Assembly: GCF_014646095.1 (NCBI RefSeq)
Contig: NZ_BMMU01000002.1
Coordinates: 372,001 to 436,000, forward strand
Direction of reading: 5' to 3'
Source: Streptomyces lacrimifluminis
GTDB lineage: Bacteria; Actinomycetota; Actinomycetes; Streptomycetales; Streptomycetaceae
Length of the DNA: 64,000 nucleotides
The notes below the pieces were generated by a model, which worked only from the letters and a program-made list of their open reading frames with translations, was not told the DNA's origin and searched no databases. Made by a program: the position numbers and the translations under genes. This document shows positions 18,452 through 26,668 of the stretch, one piece after another; position 1 is the first letter of the stretch; each line of letters begins with the position of its first letter.

Positions 18452-19336
18452 TCAGATCACTGGGGGGCGGCCCAGTCGGGTCAGCCGCCACACCGTACGC
18501 CACCGGATGGGCCGGCGCGGCCCGCACGGGGTGGTCAGGCCCTCCTTGAACCCGCCCCACCAGGCCCTGAGGGCCGGGCGGGAGGGTCTGCGGAGGAGTG
18601 TGAGGAGCAGCCAGTCCCCCAGGTACACGGGTACGAGGGGGGCGGGAAGGTTTCGGCGGGCCAGCCAGACACGGTTGCGGGCGACCATGCGGTGGTAGAC
18701 GGCGTGCCGCGAGGGCGCGGTCGCGGGGTGGTAGAGCAGCATGTCGGCCCGGTAGTCGATCATCCAGCCCGCGTCGAGGGCCCGCCAGGCGAGGTCGGTC
18801 TCCTCGTGGGCGTAGAAGAACTCCTCGGGGAGGATGCCCACTTGGGCGAAGACCTTGGTACGGACGGCGTTGGCGCCGCCCAGGAAGCTGGTGACCCGGG
18901 AGCTGCGCATCGGGTCCGTGGTGCCTGGGCGGGGGACATGGCGGCGCTGGGTGAGGCCGGTGTCGGGGTCGGCGATACGGAAGCTGATGATGCCCAGCTC
19001 CGGATCGGCGGCGAAGGCCTGGCGGCACAGTTCGGCGGTGTCCTGGTGGCCGAGGAGGCCGTCGTCGTCCAGGAACATCAGGATGTCGACGTCGCGGCCG
19101 GCCGGGCCGAACGCCTCGATGCCGACGTTGCGTCCGCCGGGGATGCCGAGGTTCTCGGGCAGCTCGATGCTCCGTACGCCCTCGGGGAGGTCCGGGACGG
19201 GCGAGCCGTTGCCGACCACGACGATCTGGACCGGGTCGCCCTCCTGTTTGCCGATCGAGTCGACGAGGGCGCGCAGTTCGTCGGGGCGGTTGCCCATGGT
19301 GATGATCACCGCGCCGACTCTCATCCCCGTACTCAC
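18452..19336 (-). CDS. Family 2 glycosyltransferase
   Basis: A GT-A fold glycosyltransferase of about 294 residues, transferring a sugar from a nucleotide-sugar donor, probably on the inner face of the membrane. The N-terminal MRVGAVIITMGNRPDEL is typical. The metal-binding DDD lies near residues 90-92 (LMFLDDDG), GGANAVRTKVF and EETDLAWR are acceptor-side GT2 motifs, and the C-terminus is basic. GTG 19336 overlaps the stop of the CDP-alcohol gene (GTGA); ATG 19324 is a good alternative. It probably decorates or extends the product of the preceding CDP-alcohol enzymes. Donor and acceptor are unknown. Confidence 0.9.
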   Translation of the reverse strand: MSTGMRVGAVIITMGNRPDELRALVDSIGKQEGDPVQIVVVGNGSPVPDLPEGVRSIELPENLGIPGGRNVGIEAFGPAGRDVDILMFLDDDGLLGHQDTAELCRQAFAADPELGIISFRIADPDTGLTQRRHVPRPGTTDPMRSSRVTSFLGGANAVRTKVFAQVGILPEEFFYAHEETDLAWRALDAGWMIDYRADMLLYHPATAPSRHAVYHRMVARNRVWLARRNLPAPLVPVYLGDWLLLTLLRRPSRPALRAWWGGFKEGLTTPCGPRRPIRWRTVWRLTRLGRPPVI

Positions 19337-20115
19337 CGCAACCTGCTCGACGCGAGGATGGACACGAGATGCAGCACGGTCTGCAGGATGGCGATGCCGG
19401 CCAGGACCGCGATGCCCAGGCGGGTCCAGAACAGGTCGCCGCCGATGAGGTCGAGGACCGCCACGAAGAAGATGAACAGGCTCGCCTCGATGCCACCGAT
19501 CAGCCGGTGGAACTGGAGCGCGGCGGCGGCCTTGCGGGCCAGGGCGAGCCCTTCGGAGCGCGGCACCGACAGCTCCTCCTTGGCGGCGGCCAGGCCGCTG
19601 CGGGACCGGGCCACGTCCACCAGATCGGTCTCGGCCTTGATCAGGATCGCGCCGAGGGCCGCGAGGGTGCCGAGGAACGCCCACAGCCACTCGGGGCTCC
19701 CGGAGCCGTCCCACAGATCGGCGCCGCGCAGCCCGAAGCCGATCAGCAGGGCCGCCTCGCACAGGTAGTGGCCGATCCGGTCGAGGTACACGCCGGTGAT
19801 CGAGGTCTGGCCCCGCCAGCGGGCGATTTCCCCGTCGACGCAGTCGAGGAGCAGGTACAGCTGCATCAGTACGACGGCCAGGACCGCCCCGGTGAGGCCC
19901 GGCACCAGGAGTGCCGCGCCGGCCAGACCGCCCGCGACGACCATCAGGTACGTGAGCTGGTTGGGCGTGATCCTGGTGTCCACCAGGTAGCGGTCGACCC
20001 GCAGGGACACCTCGCGCATGTAGAGGCGTCCCGCCCAGTGCTCGCCGCTGCGCCGGTCCTTCACCCCTTCGGGGTGGACGACGGGGCGTAGTTCAGCTAC
20101 CGATGGCCTTGACAT
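19333..20115 (-). CDS. CDP-alcohol phosphotransferase with altered fourth aspartate
   Basis: A 260-residue integral membrane enzyme of the CDP-alcohol phosphatidyltransferase family, with several hydrophobic helices. The signature DCVDGEIAR (91-99) is followed by GVYLDRIGH (108-116). Aligned to the canonical DxxDGxxAR...GxxxDxxxD, the last aspartate, thought to be the general base, is His116. The start at 20115 ([11 protein letters not shown]) overlaps the dehydrogenase end by 23 bp and removes a long non-conserved extension. It is probably an active transferase of unusual chemistry, or a partner of the neighbouring 611-residue enzyme, whose motif is intact. Confidence 0.9.
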   Translation of the reverse strand: MSRPSVAELRPVVHPEGVKDRRSGEHWAGRLYMREVSLRVDRYLVDTRITPNQLTYLMVVAGGLAGAALLVPGLTGAVLAVVLMQLYLLLDCVDGEIARWRGQTSITGVYLDRIGHYLCEAALLIGFGLRGADLWDGSGSPEWLWAFLGTLAALGAILIKAETDLVDVARSRSGLAAAKEELSVPRSEGLALARKAAAALQFHRLIGGIEASLFIFFVAVLDLIGGDLFWTRLGIAVLAGIAILQTVLHLVSILASSRLR

Positions 20116-21154
20116 AGTCCGCGTACGTGTCCTTGATCTGGTCGTTCGTGAGGTCGAGGTGTTCCAGGATCGTGTAGCGACCGGGTCTGGTCTGCGGGGC
20201 GTACCCGACGACCCGTACGAACTCGTCCGTGGTGAAGCCGATCTCCTCCGGCAGCACCGGCAGCCCGTGCCGGCGCAGCACCTCGGCCATGTAAGCCGCC
20301 TCGTCGAGTGCGCCCCGCAGGAACATGGCGAAGGCGGCGCCGAGGCCGCACTGTTCGCCGTGGCTGGCGGCGCGCCTGGGGTACAGCAGGTCGAAGGCGT
20401 GGTTGATCTCGTGACAGGCGCCGGAGGACGGGCGGGAGTCGCCCGACACCGACATGGCGATACCCGTGAGGACGAGGGCCTCGGCAAGTACCTGGAGGAA
20501 CGCGTTGTCGCCCACCCCGCCGGGGTGGCGCAGCACGGCTTCGCCGGCCTGGCGGGCCATCGCTGCGGCGAGTCCGTCCATCTTCTCGCCGTTGACCTGG
20601 CAGGCCAGCTCCCAGTCGGCGACCGCCGAGATGTTCGACATGGCGTCGCCGATCCCGGAGCGCACGAACCGCGCGGGTGCCTCGCGGATCACGTCGAGGT
20701 CGATGACGACGGCGATCGGGTTCGGTACGCCGTACGAGCCGCGTCCCGCGTCGTTGTCGAGGGTGGCGACCGGGGAGCACAGGCCGTCGTGCGCGAGGTT
20801 GGTGGCGACGGCGACGAGGGGCAGGCCGACGCGGGCGGCGGCGAACTTGGCGCAGTCGATGATCCGGCCGCCGCCGAGGCCGACCACGGCGTCGTAGTGG
20901 CCGGACTTGATGGCGTCGCCCAGTTTGACCGCGTCGTCGATGGTGCCGCCGGCGACCTCGTACCAGCTCGCGCCGGGCAGCGCCGGGGCGAGCCGCGCGC
21001 GCAGCCTGGCGCCGGAACCGGAGCTGATCGCGACGGCGATCTTCCCGGAGTGCGAGATCCGCTGGTCGAACAGTACGTCCGCCAGGTCGTTCAGTGCCCC
21101 CCGGCGGATGTCGACGACGACCGGCGAGGGGATCAGCCTCGTCAGTACCGGCAC
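20093..21154 (-). CDS. Glycerol-1-phosphate dehydrogenase-like, iron-containing alcohol dehydrogenase family
   Basis: 353 residues from GTG 21154 (MPVLTRLIPSPVVVDI), with GGGAG 6 nt upstream. The NAD(P)-binding GLGGGRIID lies at 92-100. Probable metal ligands are Asp170 (SGIGDAMSN), His248/252 (GACHEINHAFD) and His265 (ASHGEQCG). The NLAHDGLCSP block resembles archaeal and AraM-type sn-glycerol-1-phosphate dehydrogenases. If that is right, it reduces dihydroxyacetone phosphate to sn-glycerol-1-phosphate, the enantiomer unusual in bacteria. A 3-dehydroquinate-synthase-like activity is the main alternative. It overlaps the genes on both sides, so it is firmly part of the operon. Confidence 0.85.
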   Translation of the reverse strand: MPVLTRLIPSPVVVDIRRGALNDLADVLFDQRISHSGKIAVAISSGSGARLRARLAPALPGASWYEVAGGTIDDAVKLGDAIKSGHYDAVVGLGGGRIIDCAKFAAARVGLPLVAVATNLAHDGLCSPVATLDNDAGRGSYGVPNPIAVVIDLDVIREAPARFVRSGIGDAMSNISAVADWELACQVNGEKMDGLAAAMARQAGEAVLRHPGGVGDNAFLQVLAEALVLTGIAMSVSGDSRPSSGACHEINHAFDLLYPRRAASHGEQCGLGAAFAMFLRGALDEAAYMAEVLRRHGLPVLPEEIGFTTDEFVRVVGYAPQTRPGRYTILEHLDLTNDQIKDTYADYVKAIGS

Positions 21155-21894
21155 GCGATCTCCCGTCCTCGGGCGAGATCGTCGTGGTTGTCTATCTCGA
21201 CCCACGGGACCTCACCGATGGGCGCCACGTCGATCCGGAAGCCGCGGTTCACCAGTTCCTGGTAACCGTGCTCGTAGAACTGCTGCGGGTCGGTCTCCCA
21301 CACGGTCTTCAGCGCGTCGGCCAGGTCCGCGGCGGCGGCGCCCTCGATGAGGGTGACGCCGATGTACTCGCCGGTGGCCTCGGCGGGGTCCATCAGCTTG
21401 GTGATCCTCCGCACGCCCTGCTCCGGGTCCACGACCACCTTCATCTCCTCGTCGGCGAGATCCTTCACCGTGTCGAGGGCCAGGATGATCCGCTTCCCGT
21501 CGCCGCGCGCGGCGAGCAGTGTCCGTTCGACGGAGACGGGGTGCACGGTGTCGCCGTTGGCGAGGATCACCCCGTCGGCGAGGGCGTCACGGCCGCACCA
21601 GAGGGAGTAGGCGTTGTTCCACTCCTCGGCGCGGTCGTTGTCGATGAGGGTGACCTTCAGCCCGTACTTCTTCTCCAGGGCCGTCTGCCGCTCGTACACG
21701 GCTTCCTTGCGGTAGCCGACGATGATCGCGGCCTCGGTGAGACCGATCTCGGCGAAGTTGGCGAGGGTGAGGTCGAGGACGGTGGGGCCGTCCTCGTCGC
21801 CCGCGGGGCCGACCGGCACGAGAGCCTTGGGCAGGCTGTCGGTGTAGGGGCGCAGACGCCGTCCGGCGCCGGCCGCCAGCACGAGGCCGATCAT
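21142..21894 (-). CDS. Sugar-phosphate/alcohol-phosphate nucleotidyltransferase
   Basis: 250 residues with the NTP-transferase signature LVLAAGAGRRLRPYT followed by SLPKALVPV at the N-terminus, and the metal-binding ANGDTVHP. It probably forms CDP- or NDP-activated alcohol or sugar from NTP and a phosphate ester. The closest functional analogy I can offer is inositol-1-phosphate cytidylyltransferase, which in some organisms is fused to a CDP-alcohol transferase; here the two activities are adjacent separate genes. ATG 21894 overlaps the upstream stop (ATGA). True substrate and nucleotide are unknown. Confidence 0.88.
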   Translation of the reverse strand: MIGLVLAAGAGRRLRPYTDSLPKALVPVGPAGDEDGPTVLDLTLANFAEIGLTEAAIIVGYRKEAVYERQTALEKKYGLKVTLIDNDRAEEWNNAYSLWCGRDALADGVILANGDTVHPVSVERTLLAARGDGKRIILALDTVKDLADEEMKVVVDPEQGVRRITKLMDPAEATGEYIGVTLIEGAAAADLADALKTVWETDPQQFYEHGYQELVNRGFRIDVAPIGEVPWVEIDNHDDLARGREIACRY

Positions 21895-23726
21895 GCGGGT
21901 ACTCCTTCGTCGTGTACGGCGGGCGCGCCGCCCTGGTGGGCGGTCACCCAGTAGCGGATGCTCTCGGTGAGCACCAGCAGGGCCACGGCCACGGCGAGGA
22001 CCGTGAGCGCGACCACGAACTGCGAGGCACTGAGCAGCGCGGCCAGTACGACGACCACCAGCGTCCGGCCCTCGTGCCCTCCGCTCGCCCGTACCAGCCA
22101 GCGCGGGGGCGCTCCGGCGTTGCCACGGATGCGGTACACCGTGTCGTAGTGATGGTAGGCGACGGCGGCCACGAGTCCGAAAGCCGCGGGAAGTGCTCCG
22201 TTTACCTCCGCTTTGCCCGCGAGAACGAGGACTGTGCCGTATTCGGCGGCCCGGAAGATCGGCGGGACGAGCCAGTCGAGGCGGCCCTTGAGGGGGATCG
22301 AGACCGCGGCACCCGAGCTGAACACGTACAGCGCGGCGAAGGCGACGGGCACCCAACTGCCGTAGGAGCACAGCCACAGCGCGACAACCAACGGCACGGT
22401 GGCTTCCAGCGCCGGGATGAAGCGCGAGCTGCCCGGTGTGCGCACGGGGATGCGCCCGATCAGCTCCGCGAGCGGTCCGCTGTCCGCGAGGTCAGCCAGT
22501 GCGCGCGTCGCCCGGTCGGTGCGCTGGGCCTTTCGGGTGAGTGAGCGCAGGACGCGGCCCGCCGTGGTGTACGTGGCCGCGAAGCCGCAGCCGACGAGCA
22601 GCACGGTGAAAGTGGTCCGGGGGGTGGTGAGCGCCGTGAGGACGGCGATCAGGGCCCAGCGCTCGCCGATCGGCAGGACGATCATCCGCCGTACCCAGAC
22701 CGTCCAGCCGACCCCGTCGAGGCGGTCGGAGAGGGTGGCGGTGGGGCTGGTGTTCGCCGTCGCGTCGTGGTTGGCCTCGTTGAAGGCGAAGTCGACGACG
22801 TGCCGGCAGGTCTGCAGGACCATCGCGCCGAGGGCCAGCGCCCATACGTCGTCGCCGCCCCGGGCCGCGCCCAGTGCGAGGCCCGCGTAGAAGGCGTACT
22901 CCTTGGCACGGTCGAAGGTGGCGTCCAGCCAGGCGCCGAGCGTGGAGTACTGGAGGGAGTAGCGGGCGAGCTGGCCGTCGGTGCAGTCCAGGACGAAGGA
23001 GACCAGGAGGAGTACGCCCGCCGTGACGAAGCCGCCGCGGGTGCCGGTGGCCGCGCAGCCTGCCGCGATCAGCGCGGTGAGCAGCGAGGCGGTGGTGACC
23101 TGGTTCGGGGTGAGGCCGCGGCGGGCGCACCAGCGGGCCAGATACCGGGAGTACGGGCTGACGCAGAAGGTGGTGAAGAAGCCGTCCCGGGACTTCACCG
23201 CCGACTTCAGGCGTACGGCCTCTTCGTCGACGTCGGCGACGGTCTGCCGTGCCAGCTCGCGCGCCTCGGGACCGGCGGGGACTACGGCGGTCAGGCTGCC
23301 CAAGCCGGGGCGGTGGACGCCGACGCCGTCCGCGTCCAGGGCGAGGGCGATGCGGTCGGCGAGGCTGTCCACGGCGACGGCGGAGGGCGCTGAGCCGGGG
23401 TCGTCCCGGGCGTCGCCGCTCGCGGAGATCTCCCGGGCCAGTACGCGGGTCAGGGCGGTGCGGCCGGCGCCGGGCTGTGCCGTCACGGCGCCCGGTAGCG
23501 CGGCCAGCGGGAAGCGGGGGTCGGTGAGGCCGAGGCGCAGGGCGTGGAGATGGCCGACGAAGCGGGCGTCCACGACGGCGACCCGTTCGTCACAGGACGA
23601 CTCCGCGAGGAGGGTCTCGGTGTCGGCGACGTCGGTCGCGCTCCGCACGTCGAAGCCGAGGGCCCGCAGATCGCCCTCGATCGACGATCCGGGAACCGGC
23701 TGACCCGTGAGGATGGCGGTCGGCAA
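21891..23726 (-). CDS. Large CDP-alcohol phosphotransferase with N-terminal extension and DUF5941-like C-terminus
   Basis: 611 residues starting at a TTG (23726) with AGGGAG upstream; no ATG/GTG fits in frame. Residues 1-180 are soluble, of unclear fold, and contain repeated Asp/Ala-rich segments. The catalytic signature is complete: DCTDGQLAR (247-255) and GAWLDATFD (264-272). Two further groups of hydrophobic helices follow to the C-terminus, a region I recall being labelled DUF5941 in Streptomyces. First gene of the operon, overlapping the nucleotidyltransferase by 4 bp. It should join the activated alcohol to a lipid or phospho-acceptor; the acceptor is unknown. Confidence 0.87.
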   Translation of the reverse strand: MPTAILTGQPVPGSSIEGDLRALGFDVRSATDVADTETLLAESSCDERVAVVDARFVGHLHALRLGLTDPRFPLAALPGAVTAQPGAGRTALTRVLAREISASGDARDDPGSAPSAVAVDSLADRIALALDADGVGVHRPGLGSLTAVVPAGPEARELARQTVADVDEEAVRLKSAVKSRDGFFTTFCVSPYSRYLARWCARRGLTPNQVTTASLLTALIAAGCAATGTRGGFVTAGVLLLVSFVLDCTDGQLARYSLQYSTLGAWLDATFDRAKEYAFYAGLALGAARGGDDVWALALGAMVLQTCRHVVDFAFNEANHDATANTSPTATLSDRLDGVGWTVWVRRMIVLPIGERWALIAVLTALTTPRTTFTVLLVGCGFAATYTTAGRVLRSLTRKAQRTDRATRALADLADSGPLAELIGRIPVRTPGSSRFIPALEATVPLVVALWLCSYGSWVPVAFAALYVFSSGAAVSIPLKGRLDWLVPPIFRAAEYGTVLVLAGKAEVNGALPAAFGLVAAVAYHHYDTVYRIRGNAGAPPRWLVRASGGHEGRTLVVVVLAALLSASQFVVALTVLAVAVALLVLTESIRYWVTAHQGGAPAVHDEGVPA

Positions 23727-24133
23727 CCGAACTCACTCCCTGGACGCCGACGCGTGCACGCCGGTCCTGTACGTGATGGTGGGGGAACCCTGACCCACGG
23801 TGGCCGGGCAGCATGTCGGCAGAGGCTATCGGATGGGGCCGGGCCTTGGTTCACCGGCTGTTCAGGGTCCGATTCCGGCGGACCGTCGGCCGCCTCGACC
23901 GGATCATCATGAGCGACCCGGCCTGCCGCGCACAAACCGTGACCCGCGTCAAGGACCGCCACGGCCTCCCTCGTCGCGTCCCTGTCCGTGGAGTCGCGTT
24001 GATCTCCACACCCGCTGACCTGCTTTTCGTTTCCGCAGGTCAGAGCACATGACAACGGTGTTCAGTGCCGCGTTGCCACATACCCCCCACCCGTAGTTGA
24101 CTGATCCCGGGACGGGGATTCGGGACGAACACC
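23727..24133. other. Divergent intergenic region with hairpin and a doubtful 79-codon ORF
   Basis: About 400 bp between the CDP-alcohol operon and the CDF transporter. A perfect 9-bp stem, CTGACCTGC (24015-24023) with GCAGGTCAG (24035-24043) and an 11-nt loop, could be an operator or RNA hairpin. A plus-strand ORF at 23813-24052 (MSAEAIGWGRALVHRL...) has GC-rich third positions in its middle but no ribosome site and no family I recognise. It may be a relic or chance. Promoters for both flanking genes must lie here. Confidence 0.35.
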
Positions 24134-24147
24134 AGGAGGCGGCTTCC

Positions 24148-25086
24148 ATGGGGGCTGGGCACGATCACGGACACGCGCACGGCGCGCCGACCACGGGTAC
24201 GGCGGCAGCGGCGTACCGCGGGCGGCTGCGTTTCGCGCTGGCCATCACGCTCACCGTCATGGTCGTCGAGATCGTCGGCGGGATCATCGCCGACTCGCTC
24301 GCGCTCATCGCGGACGCGGCACACATGGCGACGGACGCGCTCGGCCTCGGTATGGCGCTGCTCGCGATCCACTTCGCGAACCTCCCGCCGAGCGGCAACC
24401 GCACCTTCGGGTACGCCCGCGCCGAGATCCTCGCCGCGCTCGCCAACTGTCTGCTGCTGCTCGGCGTCGGCGGATACGTCCTGTACGAGGCGATCCAGCG
24501 GTTCGTCACGCCCGCGGAGACCGAGGGCGGGGTGACCGTCGTCTTCGGTCTGATCGGCCTGGTCGCCAACATGATCTCGCTGACGATGCTGATGCGCGGC
24601 CAGAAGGAGAGCCTGAACGTGCGCGGCGCCTTCCTTGAGGTCGCCGCGGACGCGCTGGGCTCGCTGGCGGTGCTGATCTCGGCGGTCGTCATCATGGCGA
24701 CGGGCTGGCAGCGGGCCGACCCCATCGCCTCTGTCGTCATCGGCCTGATGATCGTCCCGCGTACCTGGAAGCTGCTGCGCGAGACACTGAACGTGCTGCT
24801 GGAGGCGGCTCCCCGGGACGTCGACATGGCGGAGGTGCGGGCCCACATAGTGGCGCTGCCCGGCGTGGAGGACGTACACGACCTGCACGCCTGGACGATC
24901 ACCTCCGGGATGCCGGTGCTGTCGGCACACGTGGTCGTCAGTTCGGAGGTGCTGAGCGGGATCGGGCACGAGAAGATGCTGCACGAGCTCCAGGGCTGCC
25001 TGGGCGACCACTTCGACGTGGAGCACTGCACCTTCCAGCTGGAGCCGAGCGGGCACGCGGAGCACGAGTCGAAGCTCTGCCTCTGA
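24148..25086 (+). CDS. Cation diffusion facilitator metal transporter, ZitB/CzcD-like
   Basis: A 312-residue inner-membrane metal/proton antiporter, probably exporting Zn2+ or a related divalent ion. It has a His-rich N-terminus (GHDHGHAHG), six predicted helices and a C-terminal cytoplasmic metal-binding domain (VHDLHAWTIT, HVVVSSEV). The TM2 site is ADAAHMATD (Asp56, His59, Asp63 region). The TM5 partner reads FLEVAADALGS, with Glu where many family members have His, which may shift metal preference. ATG 24148 is fixed by AGGAGG at 24134-24139. It stands as a single gene followed by a terminator. Confidence 0.93.
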   Translation: MGAGHDHGHAHGAPTTGTAAAAYRGRLRFALAITLTVMVVEIVGGIIADSLALIADAAHMATDALGLGMALLAIHFANLPPSGNRTFGYARAEILAALANCLLLLGVGGYVLYEAIQRFVTPAETEGGVTVVFGLIGLVANMISLTMLMRGQKESLNVRGAFLEVAADALGSLAVLISAVVIMATGWQRADPIASVVIGLMIVPRTWKLLRETLNVLLEAAPRDVDMAEVRAHIVALPGVEDVHDLHAWTITSGMPVLSAHVVVSSEVLSGIGHEKMLHELQGCLGDHFDVEHCTFQLEPSGHAEHESKLCL

Positions 25087-25097
25087 ACCCGTCTGAC

Positions 25098-25132
25098 GCG
25101 CGCCGCCGACGGAACGCAGCCGTCCGGCGCGC
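25098..25132 (+). terminator. Terminator after the CDF transporter gene
   Basis: GCGCGCCG (25098-25105), two unpaired bases and GACGG can pair with the complementary CCGTC-CGGCGCGC ending at 25132. This gives a GC-rich 13-bp stem, starting 12 bp after the transporter stop codon. Confidence 0.7.
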
Positions 25133-25316
25133 GCCCGCGTCTCCTTCTTCGAGCCCCCTCACGGGCGGTTCCCCGGCCGGGGAACAGGGCACGCTTGACT
25201 TTCCGGTCACCGTTGGTCCGCTTTCGCGGCGGACATGCGGGGGGCGCCGCGAAGTGCCGGGAGTGCCGGATTCGTACGGCAGACTTGGGACTCGAAGACC
25301 GAGGCGAAGGATGGGT

Positions 25317-25913
25317 ATGCCGATCACACCTGCCACCGCGACGCACAACAGTTCGTCGAACGGCACCGCAGAAGCGATCTTGCTGGAGCTGGTCGACGAG
25401 AACGGCACGACGATCGGCACCGCCGAGAAGCTCTCCGCCCACCAGCCACCGGGTCTGCTGCACCGGGCGTTCTCCGTCTTCCTCTTCGACGAGCAGGGCC
25501 GACTGCTCCTCCAGCAGCGCGCGCTGGGCAAGTACCACTCCCCCGGTGTCTGGTCCAACACCTGCTGCGGCCACCCCTATCCCGGGGAGGCGCCCTTCGC
25601 GGCGGCGGCCCGGCGGACGTACGAGGAGCTGGGGATCTCCCCGTCGCTGCTCGCCGAGGCGGGCACGGTCCGCTACAACCACCCCGACCCAAAGTCGGGG
25701 CTGGTGGAGCAGGAGTACAACCACCTGTTCGTCGGGATGGCGCAGTCGTCGCTCGCGCCGGACCCGGAGGAGGTCGGGGACACGGAGTTCGTGACCCCGG
25801 CCGAACTGGCGGAGCGGCATGCGAAGGACCCGTTCTCGGCCTGGTTCATGACCGTGCTGGACGCGGCGCGGCCGGCGGTCCGGGAGCTGACGGGCCCGTC
25901 AGCCGGCTGGTGA
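25317..25913 (+). CDS. idi: Isopentenyl-diphosphate delta-isomerase, type I
   Basis: A 198-residue Nudix-fold isomerase interconverting IPP and DMAPP. The catalytic Cys84 lies in NTCCGHP and the catalytic Glu in EQEYNHLFVG; LHRAFSVFLFD and the Nudix-like ARRTYEELGI are present. Start 25317 (MPITPATATH) has GAAGG 6 nt upstream; ATG 25311 is a minor alternative. It is a separate rightward gene but lies near the hopanoid operon, whose MEP enzymes give mainly IPP, so it would balance the IPP/DMAPP pool. It ends 3 bp before the convergent ATPase gene. Confidence 0.96.
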   Translation: MPITPATATHNSSSNGTAEAILLELVDENGTTIGTAEKLSAHQPPGLLHRAFSVFLFDEQGRLLLQQRALGKYHSPGVWSNTCCGHPYPGEAPFAAAARRTYEELGISPSLLAEAGTVRYNHPDPKSGLVEQEYNHLFVGMAQSSLAPDPEEVGDTEFVTPAELAERHAKDPFSAWFMTVLDAARPAVRELTGPSAGW

Positions 25914-25916
25914 CGG

Positions 25917-26426
25917 CTACGGCCGGCCCTGGGCGGGCGTGAGCGGCAGCGCCGCCCAGACGACCTTGCCGCCGCTCGCCGTGTGCTCGATGTCGCAGAC
26001 CCCGCCCGCCTCCCTGGTGATCTCGCGGACCAGCAGCAGACCGCGTCCTCCGGTCCGGCCGTGGTCGGCCTCCAGGGCGGTGGGGCGGTAGGGGTGGTTG
26101 TCCTCCACGGACACCCGCACCCACTCGGCGCCGACGGCGACCTCCACGGCGAGTGTCGGCGACAGGACCGCCGCGTGCCGGACGGCGTTCGTCGCCAGCT
26201 CCGAGACGATCAGCAGCAGCCCGTTCACCAGGTCCGGCGGGGCCGGTACGCCCTGCCGGTACAGCAGGTCCCGGACGGCGTGCCGCGCCTGCGGGACGGA
26301 GGCGTCGACGGCGGGCGCGGTGAACCTCCAGACCCCTTCGTAGGGAAGCGGATCCGGAGGTCTCCGCTCCACGGGTACGTCGTCGTCCGCTGGGCGGGAG
26401 CCGGACTCGCGCCCATGGTTCTCCAT
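25917..26426 (-). CDS. RsbW-like ATP-binding protein (HATPase_c anti-sigma/serine kinase fold)
   Basis: 169 residues of the single-domain GHKL ATPase type abundant in Streptomyces, some of which are anti-sigma or anti-anti-sigma kinases. The N-box is LIVSELATNAVRHA, the G1 box VEDNHPYRP and the G2 box TGGRGLLLV; LPYEGVWRF lies at the N-terminus. ATG 26426 (MENHGRESG) is preferred to a GTG at 26462 because the upstream codon lacks a ribosome site. No sigma factor or antagonist is adjacent, so its partner is unknown. Confidence 0.85.
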   Translation of the reverse strand: MENHGRESGSRPADDDVPVERRPPDPLPYEGVWRFTAPAVDASVPQARHAVRDLLYRQGVPAPPDLVNGLLLIVSELATNAVRHAAVLSPTLAVEVAVGAEWVRVSVEDNHPYRPTALEADHGRTGGRGLLLVREITREAGGVCDIEHTASGGKVVWAALPLTPAQGRP

Positions 26427-26668
26427 CGTTCGGTCGCCGCCCTCGCGCTCGATTGTCACCACACGATGAGTGTTGGCAACGACGGGTCCCCACCGGAGAA
26501 CTGAACAGAAGTCAGCACGTATCGAGCGCTACTGACAGATGGTGTGCGGCACGAGCCCGCAAACGACTGGACATGGTCATCTCGGGCCCACTTCGTGAAC
26601 TATTCGGGTTGTACGGGTTTGGTGCCGCCCCGTCGGGACGTCCGTCACCGGCGGATACGATCCGGCGC

